From NCBI GenBank assembly GCA_963575745.1, contig CAUYUJ010008557.1, positions 495,636 to 559,635 of the forward strand: 64,000 bases of DNA. Reading direction: 5' to 3'. The notes under the pieces were generated by a model. It saw only the letters and a program-made list of their open reading frames with translations. It was not told the DNA's origin and searched no databases. Both the position numbers and the translations under genes were made by a program. Positions 31,877-41,510 of the stretch are shown here, in pieces. Source of the DNA: Prorocentrum cordatum (taxonomy: Eukaryota; Sar; Dinophyceae; Prorocentrales; Prorocentraceae). Positions within the stretch are counted from its first letter, which is position 1. Each line of letters begins with the position of its first letter.

Positions 31877-34195
31877 ATGTGGGTGCCCGCGCTCGGAGGA
31901 GGCGGGGCCCAGCGCTCGGAGGAGGCTGGGGGGAAAGCGCTCGGAGGAGGCTTCCCCGGAGCTGGCGCTCATCATCGAAGTCCCCTTGGACAGATGATCA
32001 GCGCTGGTCCCAGCCGGACACGGGCCGGTTACCCGCCCCAGCGCTCGGAGGAGGCTGGGGCTGGTAGTTTTCTGGCGGCGGTGAGCTTCAGCGCGCTCTC
32101 TCCTCTCGGCGGGGGCGCGGTGGAGTTTGCCGCCGCCGGAAAACATAGTTCGCGCTCGGAGGAGTCGAACAGAAAGGAAAGAGCCAGGACCGGGGCGGGG
32201 CCGGGGCCAGGGCCGGGGCCGGGGGCGGGGCCGGGGCTGGGGTCGGGGGCCGGGGCGGGGCTGGGGCCGGGGGCGGGCGAGGGGGCCAGCTTTTCTGAAC
32301 CGTGGGGTTTGGGATGCTGTCACTATCGCGAATTTTCTTCAAGGTTTTTTGCAGAAAATTCGCGGTCGTCGACGCGCGGCGAGGAAGTTTCTTGGGGGCC
32401 CTGCTCGGAGGGGGAAACGCTCGCGATTTTTTTGCGAGCGTTGTCCCTCCCCGGGCGGACCCCTCGGGCCGGGGCAGAAGCTTCGTGGAGGTGCCGCTCG
32501 GAGGGGGAAATTATCGCGATTTTTTTGCGACAGTTTCTTGTCCCCGGGCGTGCGGGCGAGGGGGGCAGCTTCTCTGAAGAATGCGTGCTGGGAAGCCGTC
32601 ACTATCGCGAATTTGTCGCAAGGTTTCTCGCGGACAAGTCGCGGTTGTCGACGCGCGGGGGGCCAGGGGCGTGCGAACTGGGCGTTTTCTTGGAAAATTG
32701 CATGACGGGAAACCGTCATCGTTGCGATTTTTCGTTGTTTTCGGCTCCGGGTGTCGCACCGGCCCCGGCCCCGGAGCCTCCGGAGGCGCCCGGGTCGCCG
32801 GCGGCGGAAGCAGCGCAGAAACGTACGGGGGCGCGTGCGCTGGGAACGCCGGGCGTCCCCGGAGGCGCGCGGAGGTCCCCGGAGGTCAAAATGGAGGAAA
32901 AAGCAGGGGAGGAGGAGGAGGAGGGGCGAAAAACGGCGGCTCCGGAGCGTCCGGAGGCGCCGGAGTTCGCGGACTTGGCCGCGCTGGGAAAGCGTTCGAG
33001 GGGGTGCTGGCCGAGGGCGTCGGGCGGATCCGGAGGCGGATCGAAGTCCCGGAGGCGCCCGGAGGTCGACAAATTTTTGTTTTTGGTTCCCGCTTCCGCC
33101 TCGGCCCCGGCCCCGGAGGAGAAGGAGGAGGAGGAAGGGGAGGGAGGCGACCATCGCGATTTTTTTGAGCGTTTCTTGGCAGGGGAAGTGCGCGCTTTCG
33201 ACGCCAGCGATGACGGTGGCGAGAACGACGCTGACGATTGCGTAGACGACTGGGGCAACGCTGACGACGACTGGCCCGACGCTGATGAAGCCGTTTGTCC
33301 ACCCCCGGCACGTGCCTCGGCCTTGGCCCTGGCTTTGGCCGCGGCGCAGGATTCGGCTGGAGTCTTGGCGCCGGCCCCGGCTTCTGGGTCGGCTTCCGCG
33401 CTGCGTCGGGCCCCGGCCCCAGCGTCGACTTTTGTTGCAGCTTCTGCTCGGCGGCGCCTGGAGGTCGACGAAGCGCCGTTTTCCGCCCCGGCCATGGCCC
33501 CGGCCCCGGCCCCGGAGCTTCTGGAGGCGCCCGTGTCATTAGTGGCAGGTTGGGGGGTGAGGTCGCAGGGCCGGCGGGCGGCGCGGAGGTCTGGCAGAGG
33601 CTCTGGCCCTGTGACGCGGGCGCGGAGGCTGCAGGAATGTCTCCGCGCGGAGAAGATCGAACTCCAGAGAGAGGTCTTCGACGCCGCGGCGTTCGACGCA
33701 GCGGGGCAGCGCGAGAAGGCGTTGCGGAAAGCGCGCCGCGCAGCCGCGCGGCGATTACTTTGTATGCGGCGGGGCACGGCGTGGGCGCAGCGAGCGGCGG
33801 TGACGGCCGAGTTGAACGAACGTATCCGCGCGGCGCCCCTGCCTCCGCCAGCGTGCCCCCGTTTGCAGGCGCGCGCGTTGGAGGAGGCGCCGCTGCGGAT
33901 GGGCTCCCCGAAGAGTTCTGCGACGCAGGGGACCACGAAGCGATTTCTCACTGCTCGGGCGTCGCAGGTTGTGGAATCGGGGTCGCGTCGGCGCGTCTCG
34001 CGCCGTGTCTGTCGCCGCGGTGCCCGATGGCGAGAGGTCTGTCGGCGACGTAGCTTTGATCGCAGCGTGCGTCTTCGCCGCGTGCGGTCTGCCATTTGCG
34101 AGGGAGCTCGGCGCCGTGGCCAAAGCGGGGGTCACGCGCGCGACGGCCCGCGCGCGCGCGTGGCAGGAGAGAGACTGTTTCTGGCGCGACGTTGA
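31877..34195 (+). CDS. Upstream Helitron-region ORF with 31-residue tandem repeats
   Basis: 772 codons. It starts with RSEEAG units from a repeated GCGCTCGGAGGAGG word, then a Gly/Pro-rich stretch from GGGGCC-like DNA (32190-32280). It then has repeats built on HYREFxxRF (encoded near 32321, 32600, 32717 and 33152), an Asp-rich segment (33210-33290) and a basic coiled region (LQECLRAEKIELQREVFDAA). Two further repeat copies (near 32416 and 32509) are in another frame. No known domain. It may be the N-terminal part of the Helitron polyprotein or a captured gene. Confidence 0.4.
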   Translation: MWVPALGGGGAQRSEEAGGKALGGGFPGAGAHHRSPLGQMISAGPSRTRAGYPPQRSEEAGAGSFLAAVSFSALSPLGGGAVEFAAAGKHSSRSEESNRKERARTGAGPGPGPGPGAGPGLGSGAGAGLGPGAGEGASFSEPWGLGCCHYREFSSRFFAENSRSSTRGEEVSWGPCSEGETLAIFLRALSLPGRTPRAGAEASWRCRSEGEIIAIFLRQFLVPGRAGEGGSFSEECVLGSRHYREFVARFLADKSRLSTRGGPGACELGVFLENCMTGNRHRCDFSLFSAPGVAPAPAPEPPEAPGSPAAEAAQKRTGARALGTPGVPGGARRSPEVKMEEKAGEEEEEGRKTAAPERPEAPEFADLAALGKRSRGCWPRASGGSGGGSKSRRRPEVDKFLFLVPASASAPAPEEKEEEEGEGGDHRDFFERFLAGEVRAFDASDDGGENDADDCVDDWGNADDDWPDADEAVCPPPARASALALALAAAQDSAGVLAPAPASGSASALRRAPAPASTFVAASARRRLEVDEAPFSAPAMAPAPAPELLEAPVSLVAGWGVRSQGRRAARRSGRGSGPVTRARRLQECLRAEKIELQREVFDAAAFDAAGQREKALRKARRAAARRLLCMRRGTAWAQRAAVTAELNERIRAAPLPPPACPRLQARALEEAPLRMGSPKSSATQGTTKRFLTARASQVVESGSRRRVSRRVCRRGARWREVCRRRSFDRSVRLRRVRSAICEGARRRGQSGGHARDGPRARVAGERLFLARR

Positions 34196-35657
34196 GGCGT
34201 CATCAGAAGCTGCCCCGTCCGCCGCCACGGTGCCGGTCGCCAAGTGGTTCCACTGTGGTCTGCGTGGCTTGTTCGCGCGCAAGTGCGGGGGGGGGCGCGT
34301 CTGCGCGCGGAGGTTCTCCCCTGGCATCGGGATCGGCGCCGCGAAGTGCAGGGCGGCGCGGAGCGCGGGCGAGTCCATGGGTGATGCTTCTTGGAGGGCG
34401 TCGACGGGCGCGGGCGAGTGCGTCGGCGTTGCTGCGCTGCGTGCGGCTTCTGTCCTCGCCGCGCTGGGCGTTTTTTCTGCCGACGGGGCAACGTTGATGG
34501 GTTCGGGCCCTGCCGCGGCGTCTCGCTCGTCCCGTGCGTGGCGTCGGCGCCTTCGTCGCGGCGTCGCATCGGGGCGTCTCGGCGTCGTCGACGTGGGAGA
34601 TCTCTTGGGTCCTTGGCGGAAGAAGTGTTTGCATCTGAGCGTGGCTGCTCTGGGCGGCGCTGCCGCGCGCGCGAAAGCGGAGCGTGTCTTCGAAGTGCAG
34701 TGCGCGAATGATTCTGGGGCTGGGGCGCGCGGTGACGTCGCGGAACGAATGAATTTTGCCGAGGTCGAGGAGTGGCTGAGCGCGGGGCGGGCGCGGGTGC
34801 GCGTCTACGAGGCGGAGGGTGCGGACCAGTTATTGCGGGGGCGCTGCTCGGGCGCGTGGCTTTTGGGATCGGCGGGCGGCCTCGAGATCGGCAGCGTCGT
34901 CTGGTATCCGGAGGGGCATGTCGCGCGCGTGGTGGATGTCGATGGGCGCCTGGCCGATGGCGCCGCTCGTGGGGCCGCCGACGCTGCGCCGTGGCTGCGG
35001 TCCGTTGCGGGCGCGCCGAAGACGAGTGCGCCGAAGAAGAAGGCGGCCGCGAAGGCGAAGAGCCAGCGAGGAGCGCATCTGCGCGGCGCGCAGAACCCAA
35101 GCGTGGCTGCGCGGAAGAGACGCGCGATGGGCGAGGTCGGCCCGGCCGACGGGGCAGCGGGGGCGGAGGAGTCAGGCGCGGCGGTCGGTCGGTCGGCGGT
35201 CGGCGCTGGGGATGGCGAAGTTCGGAGTGGCGTGGCAGAGGCGGGAGGTGCGTCGATGCGACGCGCGTCGGGGTCTCGCTGGGGCGCTGGCGTTGGCAGC
35301 GCCGCGGCGCGGATCATTCCCGGGGGTAACGACTTCAGCAGCGACGACGATGGCGGGCTCGTTCGCGCTGGGCGCGAGGGCGGCGACGCTGGTGGCGAAG
35401 GGCGCGGAGGCGGTGGTCGCGGCCGTGCTCGCGGCGCGGCGGCGAGGAGCGGCGGGCGGGCGGCTGCTCGGCGTCGTGTCATTCCAGGTGTGACTGATTT
35501 CAGCAGCGACGAGGATGTTGGCTTCGTTGGCGCTCAGGACGAGGCGGGTGTCGTTGGCCGTGAGGCGCGGGGCGGCGGGGGCGTGGTCGTGGTCTGGGCA
35601 GGGGTGCCGGGCGAGGGCGGGCGGCTGCTGGCCCCCGTCGCATCATTCCAGGTGTGA
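33969..35657 (+). CDS. Helitron-region ORF with DFSSD repeats
   Basis: 562 codons overlapping the preceding ORF by about 230 bp in another frame; where translation really changes frame is unclear. Convincing parts include AERMNFAEVEEWLSAGRARV and GGLEIGSVVWYPEGHVARVV (near 34740-34950). The C-terminal part carries two copies of a 55-residue unit containing IPGxxDFSSD (near 35313 and 35478). The frame ends at 35657, inside a third copy of the same unit. Confidence 0.4.
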   Translation: MWNRGRVGASRAVSVAAVPDGERSVGDVALIAACVFAACGLPFARELGAVAKAGVTRATARARAWQERDCFWRDVEASSEAAPSAATVPVAKWFHCGLRGLFARKCGGGRVCARRFSPGIGIGAAKCRAARSAGESMGDASWRASTGAGECVGVAALRAASVLAALGVFSADGATLMGSGPAAASRSSRAWRRRLRRGVASGRLGVVDVGDLLGPWRKKCLHLSVAALGGAAARAKAERVFEVQCANDSGAGARGDVAERMNFAEVEEWLSAGRARVRVYEAEGADQLLRGRCSGAWLLGSAGGLEIGSVVWYPEGHVARVVDVDGRLADGAARGAADAAPWLRSVAGAPKTSAPKKKAAAKAKSQRGAHLRGAQNPSVAARKRRAMGEVGPADGAAGAEESGAAVGRSAVGAGDGEVRSGVAEAGGASMRRASGSRWGAGVGSAAARIIPGGNDFSSDDDGGLVRAGREGGDAGGEGRGGGGRGRARGAAARSGGRAAARRRVIPGVTDFSSDEDVGFVGAQDEAGVVGREARGGGGVVVVWAGVPGEGGRLLAPVASFQV

Positions 35658-35799
35658 ACGATTTCAGCAGCGACGATGAGGGCGGCTTCGTTGGCGCTGA
35701 CGACGAGCTGGGGGTTATTGTCGGTGAAGAGCAGGTTAGCGGGGGGGCGGTCGCAGGGGGGGCGCGGAGGCGCGGCTGGGCAGGGCGGCAGTTCTTCCC

Positions 35800-38025
35800 C
35801 GCATCCCGGGCGTCACGGATTTCAGTGACGACGAAGACGGCGCGCCCGCTGGGCACGAAGAGGGCGGAGCTTCTCGTCCGCGTAGGGGCAGGGGGGCGCG
35901 CCGGAAGCGCGGGGCCGCGGACGGGTCGCTCGCGACGGAAGTGGAGTCCAGGCAGTTCCAGCCGGATTACGTGGATGAAGACCGCTGCAAAGGGATGACG
36001 TGGGGAGGCGGCTGGGGGCGGGAGCAGTGTCGGTTTCGGCTTCAGAAAGGGAGCGACGTGTGCGGGAAGTGTGCCAGACATGGGTGTCCGCACGGGCGCG
36101 TCAGGGGTCCGATGCCTGCGCTCGCGTTGGACAAGTTCAAGGAGTTTGCTTTGAAAGCAAACAAGCCGTCGAAGCAGTGGTACGCGCGGCACGCGATGTG
36201 GGAAGCGGCGGCGAAGATGAAGCCTGAGTTGAAGTCGCTGTGTGAGGTGGACGATCACGGGCGGTTCGTGCTGTCGAACAGTGAGTATGAGCAGTGCCTG
36301 AAGCAGGTGCATGATCACCTCAGGCACCACAAGAACAGTCGTCGTTCTGGGTTCGTGTATGACCAGGGCGCAGGGGTGCGGACCGCGCAGGATCGTTGCG
36401 TGGAGAGCGAAACTCGGTTCGGGTCCGAGAGGGAGTCGTACAATGGGCGGGAGGGGGGCAGGGTGTTCATGTGGTACAGCAGGCCAGTCTTCAACAAGTA
36501 CTTGGCGCAGTTGCAGACCAGCGAGGTGGGCTGCAGCGAGAAGGACTGCATGGAGGCGCTGCGTTTGACCAGCGACGAAATTTGGAGGTATCCAATGAAG
36601 CAGCAGTACCTGGTGCGTTTTGCAGGGCCGCAGTGCTACCCGCACATCGATCCGCGGTCCAAGGGGAACAGGCTGTACGCGAACGAGAGTGCGGGGCAGG
36701 TGCACGGTGAGGATCAGGGGGCCGACGGCGGCGGCGGGCTCGGGGGGTGCGCGGGCGCCGACGACGGGGCGTCGCACTTGTTTTGCATGCGGAACTGGGC
36801 GCAGTGCGATCGGTGCCATTGCTGGCGCCTGCTCTTGCCTGCCTGCGCTGCGCGTGCGCGTGGGGATGAGTACTATAAGGTTCGCGACACCGACCTGGAC
36901 TGGGAGGAGTTGTTGGGGGGGGCGGCGGCGCGGTGCGCGGGGGCGGCGGCTGCTGCGTCGGGGGAACAGAGCGCTGCGCTCGGCGGAGAGGGCGGCGACG
37001 CCGCGGGGGAAGGGCCGCAGGAGGGCGGCGCCGCAGGGGGCGTGCGCCGGCGTGGTCGGAAGCGGCGCCTGGGGCGCAAGACGTCGCAGGAGGAGCGCGA
37101 CCGGGCGGAGGGCGCTGAGGCGAGTCTTGCGTCGGAGGATCAAGGCGCTGCGCGGGGCGGCGAGGGCGACGACGCGGCGGGCGGCGCGGTGTGCGAGGGC
37201 GGTGGCGCGGGGGGGGCGCGCGGGGGGCGCGGGAAGCGGCGGCTGGGGCGCAAGACGTCGCAGGAGGAGCGCGACCGGGCGGAGGGCGCTGCGGCGAGTG
37301 ACGCGTCGCGGGATCAAGGCGCTGCGCGCGGCGGCGAGGGCGACGGCGCGGCGGGCGGCGCAACGTGCGAGGGCGACGGCGCGGGGGGGTCGCGCGGGGG
37401 GCGCGGGAAGCGGCGGTTGGGGCGCAAGACGTCGGAGGTGGAGGCCAACGGGGGAGCGCGCGGCGGCCGCGGGAAGCGGCGGCTGGGGCGTAAGACGTCC
37501 GAGGCGGAGGCTGCCAGGAACGGGACGGGGCGCGGCGCGGGGAGGCGGCGGTTGGGGCGCAAGACGTCTGAGGCGGAGGCGGCCGCTGCCAGTGCTGCGA
37601 GCACGGCTGACGATTGCGGGGGTGCCGGCGAGGGCGCGGCGGAGGCGGCGAGGCCGGCGAAGCGCAGGAGACTCGGGCGCAAGACGTCCGCCGAAGAACG
37701 GGCCGAGGTGAGTGGCGCGGGGCGCGGGCCCGCGGGAGAGGCGCGCGGCGGCGAGCTCGTCGCCGAGATAGCGGAGCTCTCGGCGTCGGAGCAGGACGAC
37801 GAGCGGTCTGCGTCGGACCACGAGGTCGCCTCGGAGGACGACGTGGCGCTGCCGGGCGAGGTGCGCGCGGCGCTCGCCTCGGAGCTCGTGCGCCTCGATG
37901 GTGCTGGGCCGCCGGCGGAGGCAGACTTGGCGGCGTCGCGTGCGGCGGAGGGCGCGGAGGGGCGCGCGCCGCGCCGACTTGCCTCGAAGCGGGGGGCGGC
38001 CCGCGCACGCGTGGGCAGTGGCGTC
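35800..38025 (+). CDS. Helitron-region ORF: Cys-rich module, CW-like finger, RLGRKTS repeats
   Basis: The ATG-initiated part starts at 35941, but the frame is open and coding-like from about 35800 (fourth IPGVTDFSDDED unit). Modules in order are a Cys-rich motif RCKGMTWGGGWGREQC…CGKCARHGCPHGRV (35980-36110), a charged helical region, and a CW-type zinc-finger-like segment NWAQCDRCHCWRLLLPAC (about 36796-36850). Six copies of RLGRKTS in a basic context (37066-37689) and an acidic tail follow. The first module recurs in related form at the far C terminus of the region (near 49170). A CW finger would suggest histone-tail reading, but that is inference. Coding character passes to another frame near 38,010-38,025. 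Confidence 0.45.
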
Positions 38026-38240
38026 CGTGCCGCACTTGAAGGAGAAGCGGCTGCGGGAACTGGTCGATGCCGCGCGCGAGTACTTGGTGTCGCGGCGAGG
38101 GTGTGATCGGGCGGCCGTGCGCATCCAGGGTTCCGACGGGGGCGCGCTGTGGGGTGCGCTGATGGAGCCGGGGCAACCGGGCCGCTTCGGGCGCGCGTTG
38201 CTGCAGCTGGAGGGTCGCGCAGGGTCGCGATCCCGGCGAG
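38020..38240 (+). CDS. Short bridging frame of the Helitron-region polyprotein
   Basis: In the frame 37898-38392 the stretch VPHLKEKRLRELVDAAREYL to LLQLEGRAGS looks coding and links the preceding ORF to RTRWEEVSVEEDFRWRSQW in the next frame (from about 38241). Two changes of frame within 250 bp of GC-rich sequence suggest indels. Confidence 0.4.
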
Positions 38241-41200
38241 GCGCGCACGCGGTGGGAGGAGGTATCCGTGGAGGAAGACTTCCGTTGGCGCTCCCAGTGG
38301 CCTCGGGTGCGTTTCGAGTGCAGCATGCTGCAGACGCCAGTCGTGGGCGAGGGTGGCGCGACGCAGTTGCGGGCGGTGCGGTGCTGCGATGAGCCGGGTG
38401 GGGGAGACGCGGACGACTTCCAGGCGCTATGGCAGCGCGAGTCGCGCGTTGCGGTGGGCTTCGCGGCGAACGTGGTCCTGGACGACGACGTGGTCGTCAT
38501 GCCCGTGGAGCGGCCTGCTGGGTGGCGCGAGCCCGCGGACACGGCGGGTGCGTGGTGGAGAGGCCGGGGTCCGCGCGAGCGCAGGGCGGAGGAGGGCGAG
38601 GATCCGGGCCGCGTCTGGGTGGGCCAGCTCCAGGGGGACGTGGGCGTGGCGGGGCTGCTGACCGAGGGCGGTGCGGGCGAGCGCGCTGCGATGGAGGGCC
38701 TCGACGCGCTGCGGCAGGCCTCCGCTCAGGGCGCCAGGGGGGCAGGTCGCGGGGGTCGAGGGCGAGGGCGTCCAGCGAAGAAACGCGGCCGCTACGGCGA
38801 TGCTCTGCGGGTGGAGATTCGGACGAGATGGGCTCCAGGGGGGGTCCCCGCGAAGGAGGGGCATGCCGCTCGGGAGGTGTTCGTGTTCGGGGCCATGCCC
38901 GAGGCGCAGGAGTGGGAGTTCAAACCGAAGGGGCGCGTTCGCAATCGCGCGGGCCACGGATGGCGAGAGGTTCTGCTTGACCACCGCGCGCGCGTGGCCG
39001 CGGGAGACGTTCACCAGAAGTGCATGCTGCTGGCGCTGAAGACGGTGCCGCTGCGCGTGGCGAAGTACGACGTGCAGCTGCGCGACGCGTCCGTGCGGGC
39101 GGTGCAGGCGGCGCAGGCGATCCTGACGCGGATGGTGAAGTTCACGTGCCACGAGTGCCAGGAGCGGTTCCCGGCTTTCCACCCAGCTTTCGAGCCGCCG
39201 GAGCAGCTCGCGGAGGAGATGCTGCTGCTGCGGCGCGGTGGGGACGGGCTGGCCGCGTGCAGCACGGAGGTGGCCGAGTGGGACGAGGTGCCGCCGCGCG
39301 ACCCGCCGGACGGCTTCGCTCTGGAGTGCAGGGGCGTGTGTATGCGGTGCAGGCAGGACCTGGACAAGCAGGCGGCGGCCGCGGCCACGGAGGACGACCT
39401 GTATCAGGTGGTGGGTCTCCGCACCGCGCAGAACCACATGGACCCGTGCTTCCGCTTCCCGTCCGATGACCTGCGCGAGCTGTTCGACCAGGCTACGCTC
39501 ACGGAGAGCCTGCTCATTGCCCTGGACCACATGCAGGTGCACCTGGCCACGGTGTCCCGCACGGGGCTGCGCAAGTTCCGCAAGAACATCATCTCGTTCC
39601 CGCAGGACGTGGCAGGGTTCTCGCGGCGCCACGAGCTCATGAAGGGGTTCCGCGTGGGGGACCGCGTGAACTCGGCGCGCGGGCCAGGCGAGCGCCCCGA
39701 AAACCCGCGCCGCCCCGAGCGCATGGCCGCGGGCTGCACGGACGAGGAGCGGCAGCGCTTCGGCGTGGACCTGCACGGGCGCCTGGTCTTCCCAGGGCGC
39801 GTCGTGGAGGTGCTGCTCAGCGGGGACGTGATCATCGAGTACGATCATGGAGGCAGGGGGAGGGAGCTCCAGGAGCACGTGGAGCCGCGGGTGGTGCTGC
39901 CCTGGCACCCCCGGAAAGTGCCCTTCAGCTTGATGTTGCGGCGGAATGTAGGGTTCGGGAAGGAGGTCGTGGAGGGCCTGCACGTGCGCTGGCGCTACTG
40001 CGGGCACGTGCTCCGGGCGTTGTGTGCGTTTGCGGGCACGTATGGGCCCTGGCGCCTGGGGGGTACTGCGGACGAGCCCATGCACAAGTACTACGACCCG
40101 CGCCTGTTTGACGTGCTCCCGGACGACGAGATCCTCGCGTCCTACGCGCCGAGAGAGAGCGAAGACGGCGTCCTGCCGTCGGGGGGCGAGGCCGGGGAGC
40201 CGGAGGAGCTTGGGCCCGTGACGGAAGCGGAGGCCATTGCTCGGGATTGCGTCCCCTGTGGCGTCGACGTCGTCACGCCGCGCCAGTTCATTGCCGCGGG
40301 CTTCGACGTGCACTTCGTCGGGCCCCGCGACGACGCCGGGCGCGAGCCTGCTGGCCGCGAGGGCGACGATGCGCGGGGAGGCGACGAGGGCGGCGCGGAG
40401 GCCGCGGCCGAGGGTGATGCCGATGCGGCGGCTGACGGGGAGTTCGACGTCGGCGTGGAAGATGAAGCCATGGCCGTCGATCACGACGTGTTCAGTGCGT
40501 GGCTCGACAAGGCGCAGTTTGAGTATGGTGGGGCAGTGCAGCGATGGTGGGCGGGGTTGCAGCCGGAGGCGGAGGGCTTGGTGGAGGGGTTGAAGTTTGG
40601 TGACGACGAGACGACGGAGGACCTGTTCGGCCGCCTGCTGGCTGCGGCGCGGGAGGAGAAGGCCGTGAATTCCGTGCAGAGGGACCGCGTTGCGGTGGAC
40701 TGCGTGCGCGTCGAGTTCCTCGTCGATTGGATGCGACCCCGTGTGCAGGGCCAGTTTGCCGGCACGGAGGGCGGCGTCTCTCGCGAGTTGGTCTTGGACG
40801 AGGTGATGCTGGAGCTGGCCATGGCGGGAACGTTCGTGGCAGCTGCGCGCGATAGGGACACGGGGTGCGTCGAGGAGAACTTGCCGGAGTTTGACGAGGA
40901 CGAGGCAGTTGCGCGGACGGGTGAGCGCTTGATTTACGGCTGGCCCGGACAGAGCGAGGACCCGGTCCCGGCGCGCGCCATCGGGCGTTTCGCGAGGGCG
41001 TTTCCGTTGGAGTTTCCCATGGGCATCGGCGACCTCTTCGACGACCGTCCCCGGCGGGTGTCCGTGCAGGACTGGGTGCAGCACCTGATGCGCTACCGCA
41101 CCGGGCAGTTCGTCGGCGGCCCGCGTGGCCAGCGCGTGATGTGGGCCATGGTGAACGTGCTGCTCCTGAACGAGGCGCGGGGCAAGGGTTTTGGGGTGTA

Positions 41201-41510
41201 TCGGACCATGTACAGGCGCGCGGGCCTCGGCGTCCAGGGCCCAAGTGTGATGACGAAGGGCGGGCTCAGGCAAATCCTGGAGAGCGAGGACCGCGTGCGG
41301 ATCCTGGTGGGCCAGCTCGCGAACGTGGGCCGCGATGTGCCCTCGACCACCATGCACTGGTCGTATGAGTCGAAGAAGTTGCAGAGCACCGTGAAGCACC
41401 TGTCCTGGCACCCGCCCTGGGTCGAGGGCACTCTGGCGGACGGCGCCGAGCCGGTCGGCAGGCGGTTCCTCCGCGAGCTGGACTTGCCCGCGGGAAAGGG
41501 CCGGACTTAG
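38241..41510 (+). CDS. Helitron protein N-terminal part, DUF6570-like domain
   Basis: ATG at 38268 gives 1,080 codons; the frame is coding-like from about 38241. A conserved block reads CHECQERFPAFHP, CRGVCMRCRQDLD (a zinc-binding Cys set), NHMDPCFRFPSDDLRELF, LTLESLL-like helices (sequence LTESLLIALDHMQVH) and KNIISFPQDVAGF, the pattern of the DUF6570-type domain found near the start of Helitron RepHel proteins. Farther on, GKGFGVYRTMYRRAG and HWSYESKKLQSTVKHLSWHP lead into the Rep domain. The frame stops at TAG 41508-41510 and reopens at once in the same frame, so this and the next ORF probably form one protein. Confidence 0.6.
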   Translation, partial: ARTRWEEVSVEEDFRWRSQWPRVRFECSMLQTPVVGEGGATQLRAVRCCDEPGGGDADDFQALWQRESRVAVGFAANVVLDDDVVVMPVERPAGWREPADTAGAWWRGRGPRERRAEEGEDPGRVWVGQLQGDVGVAGLLTEGGAGERAAMEGLDALRQASAQGARGAGRGGRGRGRPAKKRGRYGDALRVEIRTRWAPGGVPAKEGHAAREVFVFGAMPEAQEWEFKPKGRVRNRAGHGWREVLLDHRARVAAGDVHQKCMLLALKTVPLRVAKYDVQLRDASVRAVQAAQAILTRMVKFTCHECQERFPAFHPAFEPPEQLAEEMLLLRRGGDGLAACSTEVAEWDEVPPRDPPDGFALECRGVCMRCRQDLDKQAAAAATEDDLYQVVGLRTAQNHMDPCFRFPSDDLRELFDQATLTESLLIALDHMQVHLATVSRTGLRKFRKNIISFPQDVAGFSRRHELMKGFRVGDRVNSARGPGERPENPRRPERMAAGCTDEERQRFGVDLHGRLVFPGRVVEVLLSGDVIIEYDHGGRGRELQEHVEPRVVLPWHPRKVPFSLMLRRNVGFGKEVVEGLHVRWRYCGHVLRALCAFAGTYGPWRLGGTADEPMHKYYDPRLFDVLPDDEILASYAPRESEDGVLPSGGEAGEPEELGPVTEAEAIARDCVPCGVDVVTPRQFIAAGFDVHFVGPRDDAGREPAGREGDDARGGDEGGAEAAAEGDADAAADGEFDVGVEDEAMAVDHDVFSAWLDKAQFEYGGAVQRWWAGLQPEAEGLVEGLKFGDDETTEDLFGRLLAAAREEKAVNSVQRDRVAVDCVRVEFLVDWMRPRVQGQFAGTEGGVSRELVLDEVMLELAMAGTFVAAARDRDTGCVEENLPEFDEDEAVARTGERLIYGWPGQSEDPVPARAIGRFARAFPLEFPMGIGDLFDDRPRRVSVQDWVQHLMRYRTGQFVGGPRGQRVMWAMVNVLLLNEARGKGFGVYRTMYRRAGLGVQGPSVMTKGGLRQILESEDRVRILVGQLANVGRDVPSTTMHWSYESKKLQSTVKHLSWHPPWVEGTLADGAEPVGRRFLRELDLPAGKGRT

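Noticed and set aside
35500-38124. 874-codon minus-strand ORF opposite the RLGRKTS-repeat ORF
   Set aside because: An Arg/Ala/Pro-rich shadow of GC-rich coding DNA. The plus strand has Cys-rich and repeat motifs in frame.
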